Shown here piece by piece: positions 14,189 to 20,509 of a stretch of DNA of 20,509 bases. Each line of letters opens with the position of its first letter. Position 1 is the first letter of the stretch. The position numbers and the translations under genes were made by a program. The stretch is from a virus. A model generated the notes under the pieces. The model saw only the letters and a program-made list of their open reading frames with translations, did no database searches and was not told the DNA's origin. The stretch lies in IMG/VR virus record IMGVR_UViG_3300011440_000060, positions 1 through 20,509 of that record. One strand, written 5' to 3'.

Positions 14189-15527
14189 CCTCGCTTTCGT
14201 CTTCGTCATTGGCCGGCTCGGGCAGCGCCGGCGGTGCTGCCGGCGTCGCCGGCGGCGGCTGCATGTCCGAGCCGTAGGACAGCGGCACGACCTGCTGCTG
14301 CACCCGCGGCTCCTTGCCGTGGCCGCCCGGCACGCGGCCGAGATCGACCAGTGCGCGGGCTTCGTCGGGCGCATAGATGCCGCCGATGACGCCGAGCTGC
14401 AGCGCCTCCATCTGCTCTTTGAATTCGCTGCGCAGGAGACCGCGCGTGTCCATCTCGAGCCACTCGAACGGCGGCCCGCGCAACCCGAAAAAGAGGCCCA
14501 TCGCCTCCTCGAAATGGTTGAGGCAGAACCCGAACCCGCTGGCGAGCCAGCTGGAATAGAGCGCCTCGGTGGAGCTCACCGCCTGGGTTCCGAGCCCGAG
14601 GATCGGCAGCGGGATGCGAAAGGCCAGCGCGATGTTCTCGCTGTTCATTTTCAGCAGTTCGGCGAGGCGCCCGTCATTTGCCGACATCGTGACGGCGCGA
14701 GCTTTCAAGCCCCATCCGATAGCCGGCGAGCGGCCGGCATTCGATCCGGTTGTCGCGTCCTGGAACTCGTCGGCCAGTTCCTTCGCCTTGCCGGTTGCCA
14801 ATTTCTCGTCGGTTTCGAGCACAAAGCGCGGCGTGGCGCCGTTGAGATAATGCCGCACTTGCTGCGACAGCGCCGCGCCCGAGAGCGCCATGTCGAGCGC
14901 CGCCGCCGTAATCGGCGAGACGCCTATCAGCGGGTGCCTCGGGGTATGCAAGCGCAGGTGCAACACGTTGCGCGCCGGCTGCGGCTCGGTGAGGTCGACG
15001 CCGCGGGTGCGCAGATAGGTTTCGAGATCGGCGTGCGCCCGCAGCACATACCACAGGCCGCCGCCGGAGCGGTCGGAGAAGGCCGGCGTCGCGCGGTCCA
15101 TCAGGTGCAGCGACTCGACCTCGCCCCGGTCGTTGCGCAATGCCAGCGCATAGGCGTTGCCCTCGGCGTAGAGCCGCCGGATCAGGTTGAGCACGACATC
15201 GCTGATCGAGGAATAATCGTTCGGATCGCGCAGGATGCGGGCCAGCGCCGAATTGGTGACCTGTTCCTTGCCGCCGTCGGGTAGCGCTTTCCAATGCCCG
15301 CCAGGCAGGCTCGCGGTGGTCTGCGAATAGGCCGCGACGCAGGCCTCGACCATCGCGCTGGCGCCGGCATAGGGGCGCACATCCTGCGCCGACTGCCAGA
15401 AATTCCACGGCGTTCCCGCCGGCAGCCAGCCGTTCGAGAGCAGGTAGGGCCCGGGACGATACTGCCCCTCGACCGCCGGCGCCGCCCGCCGCAGCGGCGC
15501 CAGCATGGTTTCTACCCAGCGCAGCAT
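14136..15527 (-). CDS. Portal protein (HK97 family)
   Basis: This 463-residue protein has the size and motifs of HK97-type portals, which form the dodecameric DNA gate of the head. Typical segments are VEACVAAYSQTTASLPG, LARILRDPNDYSSISDVVLN, LIRRLYAEGNAYALALRNDR, then SPITAAALDMALSGAALSQQ, and a late FRIPLPILGLG and SSTEALYSSWLASGFGFCLN. The C-terminal 60 residues are Pro/Ala-rich, then acidic and then Arg/Ala-rich, probably unordered. The ATG at 15527 abuts the preceding TAA. In most HK97-like phages the portal gene precedes protease and capsid. Here it comes after them. Its stop lies within the start of the collagen-like gene. Confidence 0.93.
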   Translation of the reverse strand: MLRWVETMLAPLRRAAPAVEGQYRPGPYLLSNGWLPAGTPWNFWQSAQDVRPYAGASAMVEACVAAYSQTTASLPGGHWKALPDGGKEQVTNSALARILRDPNDYSSISDVVLNLIRRLYAEGNAYALALRNDRGEVESLHLMDRATPAFSDRSGGGLWYVLRAHADLETYLRTRGVDLTEPQPARNVLHLRLHTPRHPLIGVSPITAAALDMALSGAALSQQVRHYLNGATPRFVLETDEKLATGKAKELADEFQDATTGSNAGRSPAIGWGLKARAVTMSANDGRLAELLKMNSENIALAFRIPLPILGLGTQAVSSTEALYSSWLASGFGFCLNHFEEAMGLFFGLRGPPFEWLEMDTRGLLRSEFKEQMEALQLGVIGGIYAPDEARALVDLGRVPGGHGKEPRVQQQVVPLSYGSDMQPPPATPAAPPALPEPANDEDESEDDAERAIRAYRAARAAA

Positions 15528-15860
15528 TTAGCGGGTGACGTACCCGCCGCCCTGCTGCCCTTCCATTGATCGCCGCGTCGTGATCGGCGCCTCCGGCGGC
15601 GCGGTCGGGTCGTATTCACCGAGTGCGATGGCGTCGAGCCCCTCCTGCGTCGGCGTCGCCGGCGGCGGCGGCTCCCACGCCTGGCCGGTCACCGTCAGCA
15701 GTTGTCGCGGCTCATTGCGCGCCGCTCGGCGCCGTTCCTCCTCATCCTCGCGCGGCTCGCCCGGGCGCGGCTGGCCGGGCCGCGGTGTCGGCGGGGTTGG
15801 CTGCGGCTGCGGCGTCGGCTGCGGTTCCGGGGCGCCCGGGTTCGGTGTCGTGGTTGCCAT
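15528..15860 (-). CDS. Proline-rich small protein of unknown function
   Basis: This 110-residue protein has no recognised family. Residues 5-40 are extremely Pro/Gln/Thr-rich (repeated PQP, PTP and RPG), followed by an acidic-basic patch (EDEEERRRAARNEPRQ). A short LLTVTGQAWEPPPPATPTQE segment and a C-terminal GGGYVTR complete it. It is likely unstructured over most of its length. It has its own good ribosome binding site (GAGGA at 15869-15873) and its stop directly abuts the portal start, so it is a real gene of the head operon. A role as scaffold-like linker or head morphogenesis factor is possible but unproven. The C-terminal end is the least biased part and the most likely to hold a functional contact. 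Confidence 0.7.
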   Translation of the reverse strand: MATTTPNPGAPEPQPTPQPQPTPPTPRPGQPRPGEPREDEEERRRAARNEPRQLLTVTGQAWEPPPPATPTQEGLDAIALGEYDPTAPPEAPITTRRSMEGQQGGGYVTR

Positions 15861-15868
15861 GTTGGTTA

Positions 15869-15873
15869 TCCTC
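15869..15873 (-). promoter_or_regulatory. Ribosome binding site overlapping a stop codon
   Basis: The minus strand reads TGAGGATAACCAACATG. The TGA stop of the upstream head gene is shared with a GAGGA Shine-Dalgarno element eight bases before the ATG at 15860. It fixes the start of the Pro-rich gene. Confidence 0.6.
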
Positions 15874-16252
15874 AGCGGTTGGTCACTTGCTGGTACAGAA
15901 GCGCAGCGGGCACCTCGATCGCGACGGCGAAGTCGCGTTGCGCCGCCTGGATTACCGGGAATGCCCGGGTGCCGCTGCGTACCTTCAGAAACGCGACGGC
16001 GCGCAGGTAATCCGAGAGCGGCGCGACGACGACGGCCGAACCCGGCACCACCGGGATCACGATCTCGCGGCCGTCGATCGTCACGAGATCGTTGTAGCCG
16101 GCGCCGTCGCTCGATATCTGGAACGACAGGTTGGCGCCGGTCCAGACGGCCGGCATGGTCAGCCGCACGATCTCGCCGGCGGTGCAGTCGAGCCCCGCCG
16201 ACAAGGATTGCCCGGCCGCGATGATCGGGCCGTTCAGAACCTGCAGCGGCAT
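15872..16252 (-). CDS. Small beta-rich head protein, possible capsid decoration protein
   Basis: This 126-residue protein follows the capsid gene directly, with a TAATG overlap that fixes the start at 16252 rather than at the in-frame upstream ATG (16285). It is mostly beta-like: GEIVRLTMPAVWTGANLSFQ, SSDGAGYNDLVTID, PLSDYLRAVAFLKVRSGT, then a late DFAVAIEV strand. The pattern 'W..A.L.F..S.DG......' and 'V.FLKVRSGT' recurs in small hypothetical proteins beside capsid genes of alphaproteobacterial phages. Position and fold type suggest a head decoration or stabilising protein, but I know of no established function. There is no signal peptide. Confidence 0.7.
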   Translation of the reverse strand: MPLQVLNGPIIAAGQSLSAGLDCTAGEIVRLTMPAVWTGANLSFQISSDGAGYNDLVTIDGREIVIPVVPGSAVVVAPLSDYLRAVAFLKVRSGTRAFPVIQAAQRDFAVAIEVPAALLYQQVTNR

Positions 16253-18177
16253 TACGCCGGCGCCCAGTTGACGCCCGCCATCCACTGCACCATGCCGGTG
16301 CGGCGCATCGCCCAGGTCACCGGCATGATCAGACGCAGCGCCAGCTGGTTGGTCTGGAACATGCTCTCGACCGGAGTCGATGCGGTCCCAGAAACGATAT
16401 GAGCGGGCGCGGTGTCCTCGATGTGCAATGTCGCCTCCTCGCTGACCATGAATTCCGGCGTGCCCATTGCGCTGACGAAATCTTCGCCCTCGACCATGAT
16501 GACGGTGCCGGCCGGCACCACCGTCGATTCGATTATGGTCATTCCTTCCGTCACCGCGGCCGTCCAGCCGATGCCCATGTTGCCCGGGCCGGGCACCAGG
16601 CCCAGCGCCCGGCGCTGCGCCGGGTTCATCAGCATCACCAGCCTGGCGCCCGCGTTCACGGCGTAGAACGGCGCGGTCAATTTGCCGATGTCGCCGAGCA
16701 CCGCGCCGTAGCCGCCGCCGGCCGTGGCGGTCAGCGCCGCAACGCCGTTGAGCAGCCCGGCCGGCCGGGTGGCGCTACCAGCGACGGCGTCGATCACCAG
16801 CGTGTCGAGCACGATGTTGGTGGTGCGGATGATCTCGCTGCGCACCAGACCCTCGATCGACGGGTTCGATGCCTCCGCGATCTCTCTGCTGTACCGGGTG
16901 ATGACGCCGACCTTGTGCGGCCGCAATTCGATCGACGTGAACCCCATCCGGCGCACCGGGATCGGCTGGGCTTCACCGACGAAGCTGCCCGCGATCGACG
17001 GCGTGGTGGCGGTCGACGGGATCTTGATGACCCAGCCGTCCGGCCCGAAGTTGAGCGCCGTGCCGGCGGCCGACAGCCCCGGCAGGATGCGGCCGGGCGT
17101 CAGGGGCGCGAGGAATTCGCGACTGGTGGTCTGCACCAGTTCGGCGGCCCAGGTCGCCAGCGTCGTCGAGGCGCCGGGCTGCGCGGCGCGGGTGATGATC
17201 GAGGTGGCTTCGTCGTCGGGATACCAGTCGCGCAGGATCTCCTCGATCGGCTTTCTGGTGGCGTTATGGTGCAACGAGATGGCGCCCGCCCGCGCCCAGT
17301 AGTCGACGCCCTCGAGCTCGCGCTTCGGCAGGCTGAGCGGCCGACGGTTGATCGCCGGCGCGGTGACGGTGGTGGCGGCGGCCTGCTGCGCCGGCACGCG
17401 CGGCGCCAGCGCCTTTTCGGCGACTTCGAGGCTGGCGAGCTCCTCCTGCAGCGCATCGACCTCGCCCGCCATCGCGTCGCGCTGCGAGCGGTCCTGGTGC
17501 TCTTGCGCGAGATATTCGGTGAGCGCGTCGCGCGAGGCGTTGAGGCGTTCCTGTACGGCTTGAATCTTCTGTCCGATGTTCATGGTTGACGTGATCCTGG
17601 GCGGTGCCCGCGTCGCGGGAACCCGGTACGGATCGGCAAGCTCGCCGCGTCTGCCGTCCAGCCCTGTTGCGGCAAGCTCGCCGAAGGCCAGGCGGATCGT
17701 CTCTTCGCTAATGTGCAGGGACCGCGCGAGGTGCAGCGCGGACGGGTTGGCCGGCACCGACACGATGCTGGCTTCGAGCAATTCGGTTTCGAGGAAGCGG
17801 GTGCCGCGGTGCGGCGCCTCGGGGTCGATCGGTTCGCGTTTTAGCGGGCGGAACCCGACGCTGGTCGCCGGCAGGATGTCCTGCCTAATCAGGCTGATGA
17901 TCTCGTCGATGCGGGCGCTGGTGCCGGCGTCGGCCGGCGCGAGATCGGCGATCAGCTGCTCGCCCTCGACCCGCGGGTTGCGCCAGGTGCCGATCGGGAA
18001 GCTGGTGTCGTGGTTGAACAGCGCCACAGGGTTGCGGCGGAACCAGTCGAGCTGCCAGCCCGACGGCTCGATGATGTCGCCCATGCGGTCGCGGGTCGCG
18101 TCGCTGAGCACGAACGACAGCGAGCCGGCGCGCTTGCCGGCCGCCTCGCGGCGGTGCATTGCCATTCCGTTAACCAT
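16252..18177 (-). CDS. Fused HK97-type prohead protease and major capsid protein
   Basis: One 641-codon frame joins two proteins that are separate genes in HK97. Residues 1-150 are the S78-type prohead protease: a LFNHD segment with His56, an ATSVGF segment with Ser106, and LLEASIVSVPANPSA with Glu135. These are the likely catalytic residues. Residues 199-262 form a charged coiled coil, like the scaffolding delta domain. The rest is the HK97-fold capsid: VQTTSREFLAPLTPGRILPG, then YSREIAEASNPSIEGLVRSE, then LVMLMNPAQRRALGL. Cleavage to the mature subunit probably falls near residues 275-290. An internal ATG at 17583 (Met199), with AGGA 11 bases before it, could make a separate scaffold-capsid protein. 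The main start is unclear among ATGs at 18177, 18165 and 18159; GGA is best placed for 18159. Confidence 0.9.
   Translation of the reverse strand: MVNGMAMHRREAAGKRAGSLSFVLSDATRDRMGDIIEPSGWQLDWFRRNPVALFNHDTSFPIGTWRNPRVEGEQLIADLAPADAGTSARIDEIISLIRQDILPATSVGFRPLKREPIDPEAPHRGTRFLETELLEASIVSVPANPSALHLARSLHISEETIRLAFGELAATGLDGRRGELADPYRVPATRAPPRITSTMNIGQKIQAVQERLNASRDALTEYLAQEHQDRSQRDAMAGEVDALQEELASLEVAEKALAPRVPAQQAAATTVTAPAINRRPLSLPKRELEGVDYWARAGAISLHHNATRKPIEEILRDWYPDDEATSIITRAAQPGASTTLATWAAELVQTTSREFLAPLTPGRILPGLSAAGTALNFGPDGWVIKIPSTATTPSIAGSFVGEAQPIPVRRMGFTSIELRPHKVGVITRYSREIAEASNPSIEGLVRSEIIRTTNIVLDTLVIDAVAGSATRPAGLLNGVAALTATAGGGYGAVLGDIGKLTAPFYAVNAGARLVMLMNPAQRRALGLVPGPGNMGIGWTAAVTEGMTIIESTVVPAGTVIMVEGEDFVSAMGTPEFMVSEEATLHIEDTAPAHIVSGTASTPVESMFQTNQLALRLIMPVTWAMRRTGMVQWMAGVNWAPA
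17581..17598 (-). promoter_or_regulatory. Possible internal translation start for the capsid part
   Basis: ATG at 17583 begins MNIGQKIQAVQERLN, exactly where a stand-alone scaffold-capsid protein would begin. AGGA at 17595-17598 is 11 bases upstream, a little long for an ideal spacing. It could give a second, protease-free product in excess over the fusion. Confidence 0.45.
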
Positions 18178-18241
18178 TTAATTTTGGTGGGTCGCTAAGT
18201 TTTGCCTTGCTGGCGACTTAGCGGGTCGCTAGATACGGTCG
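18178..18241. promoter_or_regulatory. Divergent intergenic region with operator-like repeats
   Basis: This 64-base gap separates the minus-strand capsid operon from the plus-strand helix-turn-helix gene. GGGTCGCTA occurs twice as a direct repeat (18189-18197 and 18223-18231). CGCTAAG (18193-18199) and CTTAGCG (18217-18223) form an inverted repeat, so three related half-sites lie within about 45 bases. This is what an operator for the adjacent small regulator would look like. Convincing -10 and -35 boxes are not evident by eye. Confidence 0.5.
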
Positions 18242-18418
18242 ATGACCGGCGCCGAACTGCACGAAGCTCTTACCGCGCTTGGCCTATCGCAGCGCGAGTT
18301 CGCCCGCCGCTTTGAGGTTCACGAAACCAGCGTCAGCCGGTGGATCGCCGGCACGCATGCGGTGCCCCGGTGGGTACCGATGGTGCTGGCGCAGCTCCAA
18401 CGAGAAAACCATGACTGA
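18242..18418 (+). CDS. Small helix-turn-helix DNA-binding protein
   Basis: This 58-residue protein is almost only a Cro/XRE-type helix-turn-helix. Residues 6-40 carry LHEALTALGLSQREFARRFE, then VHETSVSRWIAG, with the usual SQ-x-EFA second helix and a T/SVSRW recognition helix. It ends in a helix (WVPMVLAQLQREN). It begins with ATG directly after the repeat-bearing gap and its stop overlaps the next start (ATGACTGA, eight bases), so the two are likely co-expressed. It lies opposite to the structural operon. A local regulator of this island or of the divergent capsid operon is likely. It is too small to have a sensor or oligomerisation domain and may act as a dimer. Confidence 0.8.
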   Translation: MTGAELHEALTALGLSQREFARRFEVHETSVSRWIAGTHAVPRWVPMVLAQLQRENHD

Positions 18419-18689
18419 TCGCCTCACCCTTACCCGCGCGCTGGAAAGCGGCGGCATGGACAGTCAGGCGGCCGAGAGGATCGCGACCGAGATCTACGAC
18501 GCCATTCACGACAACGTCGCCAGCAAGACCGACCTGCGTGAAATGGAGCAACGGCTCGATCTGCGGTTTGAACAACTCAATGTGCGGTTCGAGCAGCTCG
18601 ATCGCCGCATCGACGCGATGGTGATGCGGCTCGGCGGCATGATCGTGATCGCCACCGGGGCGCTGATCGCCATCAAATATTTCGGTTGA
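18411..18689 (+). CDS. DUF1640-like coiled-coil membrane protein
   Basis: This 92-residue protein resembles the DUF1640 / CCDC90 type: an N-terminal helix with AERIATEIYDAIHDNVASKT, then a DLREMEQRLDLRFEQLNVRF coiled coil with regular heptads, and a C-terminal transmembrane helix (GGMIVIATGALIAIKYFG). It would be tail-anchored in the inner membrane with the coiled coil in the cytoplasm. Small proteins of this type are common in Alphaproteobacteria and their prophages; their function is not established. The start ATG at 18411 overlaps the regulator gene. In-frame upstream codons back to 18279 only read the regulator in another frame. Superinfection exclusion or membrane-linked immunity is possible but speculative. 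Confidence 0.8.
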   Translation: MTDRLTLTRALESGGMDSQAAERIATEIYDAIHDNVASKTDLREMEQRLDLRFEQLNVRFEQLDRRIDAMVMRLGGMIVIATGALIAIKYFG

Positions 18690-18692
18690 AAG

Positions 18693-18697
18693 AGGAG
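18693..18697 (+). promoter_or_regulatory. Ribosome binding site
   Basis: AGGAG lies ten bases before the ATG at 18708, just after the stop of the coiled-coil gene. It supports the start of the following membrane-anchored protein and shows that the three plus-strand genes form one operon. Confidence 0.6.
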
Positions 18698-18707
18698 AAC
18701 ATTCCCA

Positions 18708-19037
18708 ATGGACACGGCGACTAGACGAACACTTGCTTTCGCTGTCATTGCAACCATCGGCGTTATAGCCGCCGTTGCGCCCCCGATAGCAACACCAGCT
18801 CCATCAACACCAGTAACAACTACTTATCCGGCATCCAGCTATCGGTTGACACGCGCCCAGGAGGATACATTTGTCAAAGCGGTGCGCGAGAACGGTTATA
18901 TCTGCAATCGCGTGATGGGGTCGCGTCATTTGCTTAGCGAGCCTGGTATGACCCTGCATTGTGAGAATTGGACTTACGACTTCCACCAAAAGGCCGGTCG
19001 CTGGACAATTACGCCCCGGAAACTCTGGGGTCAGTAA
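18708..19037 (+). CDS. Membrane-anchored or secreted small protein, unknown family
   Basis: This 109-residue protein has an N-terminal hydrophobic segment (residues 8-28, TLAFAVIATIGVIAAVAPPI) that could be an uncleaved anchor or a signal peptide. A Pro/Thr/Ser-rich linker (29-43) follows, then a small domain of about 65 residues with two cysteines (GYICNRV and TLHCENW). The cysteines are placed for a disulfide, so a periplasmic location is likely. No family is recognised with confidence. Its codons and base composition are visibly less GC-rich than the neighbours (52% in the 60 bases from 18781), a sign of separate origin. The stop abuts the terminase stop on the other strand, with no space for a terminator. 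Lysogenic conversion or superinfection exclusion are reasonable guesses. Confidence 0.7.
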   Translation: MDTATRRTLAFAVIATIGVIAAVAPPIATPAPSTPVTTTYPASSYRLTRAQEDTFVKAVRENGYICNRVMGSRHLLSEPGMTLHCENWTYDFHQKAGRWTITPRKLWGQ

Positions 19038-20509
19038 TCAGCCGATCATCGCCCGCACGTCGAATGGCTGGTCGGCCAGGCGCTTGGCGATCTCCAGCGC
19101 CATCACCGTCGCCACCGCGCCGTCGACCCTGACCGGCCCGCGGCCCTGCGACTTTTCCTTGTCGATCTTGTGGTTGCCGGCCGGGTCCGACACCTGCACC
19201 GAACCCGCCACCGCGGCGCCGAGCACCGGGTGCCCGCCATGCCGCAGCCGCCCGGTCAATGCCAACTCGCTGAACCAGTCGATCGCCGGGCTCATCTCCT
19301 TGTAGCCCTGCCCGAAGGGTTCCAGCGGCACCGCGAAATCCGGGTCGATGTCCGAGAGATCCGCTTTGAAATCATCAATCCGCCAGCGGTCATAGCCGAG
19401 CCGCCTGATGTCGAATTCGCGGCTGAGCTCGATCAGCGCCTGCGCGACAAAGCCGAACCGCACCGTCGGACCCGGCACGGCGGTCATCTGCCCGGTCCTG
19501 ATCCACTGCCGGAAGCGTTCCTGCTCCTGCTGCCGGCGGGTCGGCAAGGCGCCCTCCGGGGTCCAGAAAAACGGCAGGATGTCGAAGCTCGGCTCCGGGT
19601 CGTCGTCGGGGAACACCAGCACCAGCGCCGTCAGGTCGTGCTTGCCCGACAGATCGAGCGCGGCGTAGCAGACCCGCCCGGCTAACTGCTCGCGGTCGAC
19701 CGGCACCGCCCCGAGGGCCCACACCTCGCGCGTCACGATCCGCTCGTCCTCGCGCGCGTCGATCCGCTGGTTGAGCCGCAGATTGCGGAACGCCGGCTCA
19801 AAGGCCGGGATGCGCCGGGCGCGCTCGGCTGCGGTGCGCATCTCGTCGAGCGACAGAAATTTTCCCAATGCCGGATTGCACGCCCGCCAGGTGCGCTCGG
19901 CGAACGGGTCGGCGTCCTCGGGCGCCGCCAGCAGCTGCACATAGAGCGACGGGTCGTCGCCCCGCAGCCCGTCGTCGATCAGTTGCGACAGCGGGTGCTG
20001 GTCGTCCGGCGCCTGGGTCGAGATCACCAGCCCGAGCGCCTCCTTCCGCTTGCCGAGGCCGTTCACCAGATTGTCCAACAGCACCCGGTTCTTCGCTTGC
20101 GCCAGCTCGTCATAAGCGAACAGGCTCGGCGACAGCCCGTGCGCGCGGCGCGCATCCGCCGACAGCGCCTCGTAGATCGAGCCGGTAGCAGGCCCGTCCA
20201 GCACCTCGATCCTCTTATTGAAGCGCAAGATGTTGCAGATTTCGGCGAATTCCGGCACCTCGTAAATGATCGCTTCCATTTCCGCAAAAATCAGCGCGGC
20301 CATCTGTCGGTCGATCGCCGCCGAGTAGATTTCGCCGCGCGGTTCCGATTCCGGGCCGAGCAGGTGGCAAAGGCAAAGACCGGCAATGAGCCCGGTCTTA
20401 CCGCTGCCCTTGGGGGCGGACTTGACCCCAAGGCGTCGTCGACGCAGTCCCTGCCTGGTCAGATTACCGTAGATCTCCTCGATGAACTCCCGCTGATCCG
20501 GCAGCAACC
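19038..20509 (-). CDS. Terminase large subunit (partial, N-terminus outside the window)
   Basis: The visible 490 codons hold a near-complete TerL, the motor and nuclease that packages DNA into the prohead. Walker A is KGSGKTG near residue 35 of the visible part. Walker B is LFAYDE near residues 130-135, followed by a VISTQAPDDQ coupling motif. The C-terminal nuclease has its first acidic residue in YAALDLSGKHDLTAL and further acidic positions at YDRWRIDDF and VDGAVATVMALEI. The pattern is that of HK97-like TerL. The frame is open to the right edge and TTG near 20507 is an internal Leu codon, not a start, since normal proteins have about 60-90 more residues before WQREFI-like sequence. The small subunit and packaging site would be further right. 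The stop abuts the plus-strand gene's stop. Confidence 0.95.
   Translation of the reverse strand, partial: LLPDQREFIEEIYGNLTRQGLRRRRLGVKSAPKGSGKTGLIAGLCLCHLLGPESEPRGEIYSAAIDRQMAALIFAEMEAIIYEVPEFAEICNILRFNKRIEVLDGPATGSIYEALSADARRAHGLSPSLFAYDELAQAKNRVLLDNLVNGLGKRKEALGLVISTQAPDDQHPLSQLIDDGLRGDDPSLYVQLLAAPEDADPFAERTWRACNPALGKFLSLDEMRTAAERARRIPAFEPAFRNLRLNQRIDAREDERIVTREVWALGAVPVDREQLAGRVCYAALDLSGKHDLTALVLVFPDDDPEPSFDILPFFWTPEGALPTRRQQEQERFRQWIRTGQMTAVPGPTVRFGFVAQALIELSREFDIRRLGYDRWRIDDFKADLSDIDPDFAVPLEPFGQGYKEMSPAIDWFSELALTGRLRHGGHPVLGAAVAGSVQVSDPAGNHKIDKEKSQGRGPVRVDGAVATVMALEIAKRLADQPFDVRAMIG

Noticed and set aside
14189-14374. N-terminal extension of the collagen-like protein into the portal gene
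   Set aside because: The extra residues are Arg/Ser/Cys-rich shadow sequence; the coherent coiled coil begins after the ATGs at 14188/14185.
13614-15284. Long plus-strand open frame (about 556 codons) opposite portal and collagen-like genes
   Set aside because: Its translation is Arg/Ala/Gly/Pro-rich without domain patterns, and the opposite strand encodes clear portal and collagen sequence. It is a GC-rich antisense shadow.
16399-17589. Plus-strand frame opposite the capsid gene (about 396 codons)
   Set aside because: Antisense shadow with Arg/Gly/Asp bias; the capsid translation on the minus strand is unmistakable.
19020-19060. Bidirectional terminator between the convergent plus-strand gene and terminase
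   Set aside because: The two stop codons touch and no stem-loop with a T-run is visible there.

Overview
The window is the late structural region of a tailed phage or prophage with HK97-like head proteins and a long non-contractile (siphovirus-type) tail. The DNA is GC-rich. The tail assembly chaperones resemble those of gene transfer agents, and the small DUF6950-like tail protein and DUF1640-like gene are types common in Alphaproteobacteria. I infer a Rhizobiales-type host such as Bradyrhizobium or a relative. No bacterial chromosomal gene, integrase, attachment site, tRNA, CRISPR array or insertion sequence is visible, so integration in a chromosome is not shown.

Almost everything lies on the minus strand and reads from the right end to the left. 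It starts with the large terminase subunit (19038-20509, N-terminus outside the window). A three-gene plus-strand island follows (18242-19037): a small helix-turn-helix protein, a coiled-coil membrane protein, and a membrane-anchored or secreted protein. The long minus-strand late operon then runs from 18177 to the left edge. Its head section holds a fused protease/capsid protein, a small head protein, a Pro-rich protein, the portal, a collagen-like protein, and connector and tail-completion proteins. Its tail section holds the tail tube, two tail assembly chaperone frames, the tape measure, and two tail-tip proteins.

Next comes an accessory receptor-binding cassette (2104-7355). Three consecutive proteins in it carry N-terminal export signals: a small beta protein, a LamG/arabinofuranosidase-like protein and a beta-helix tailspike-like protein. 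A BppU-like adaptor and a repeat-containing tail fibre follow. The tail-tip genes then resume with a DUF6950-like protein and the tail hub. The left edge holds the start of a small membrane protein.

Most junctions are ATGA, TGATG or TAATG overlaps or gaps of a few bases, which points to one translationally coupled polycistron. No gene-free stretch reaches 300 bases. The longest gaps are 18178-18241, an operator-like repeat region, and 103-160, where I see only a ribosome binding site.

The most interesting points are the export signals on virion-type proteins, a probable -1 frameshift joining the two chaperone frames, the collagen/CBM-like protein between portal and connector, the capsid-before-portal order, and the plus-strand island with its repeats.
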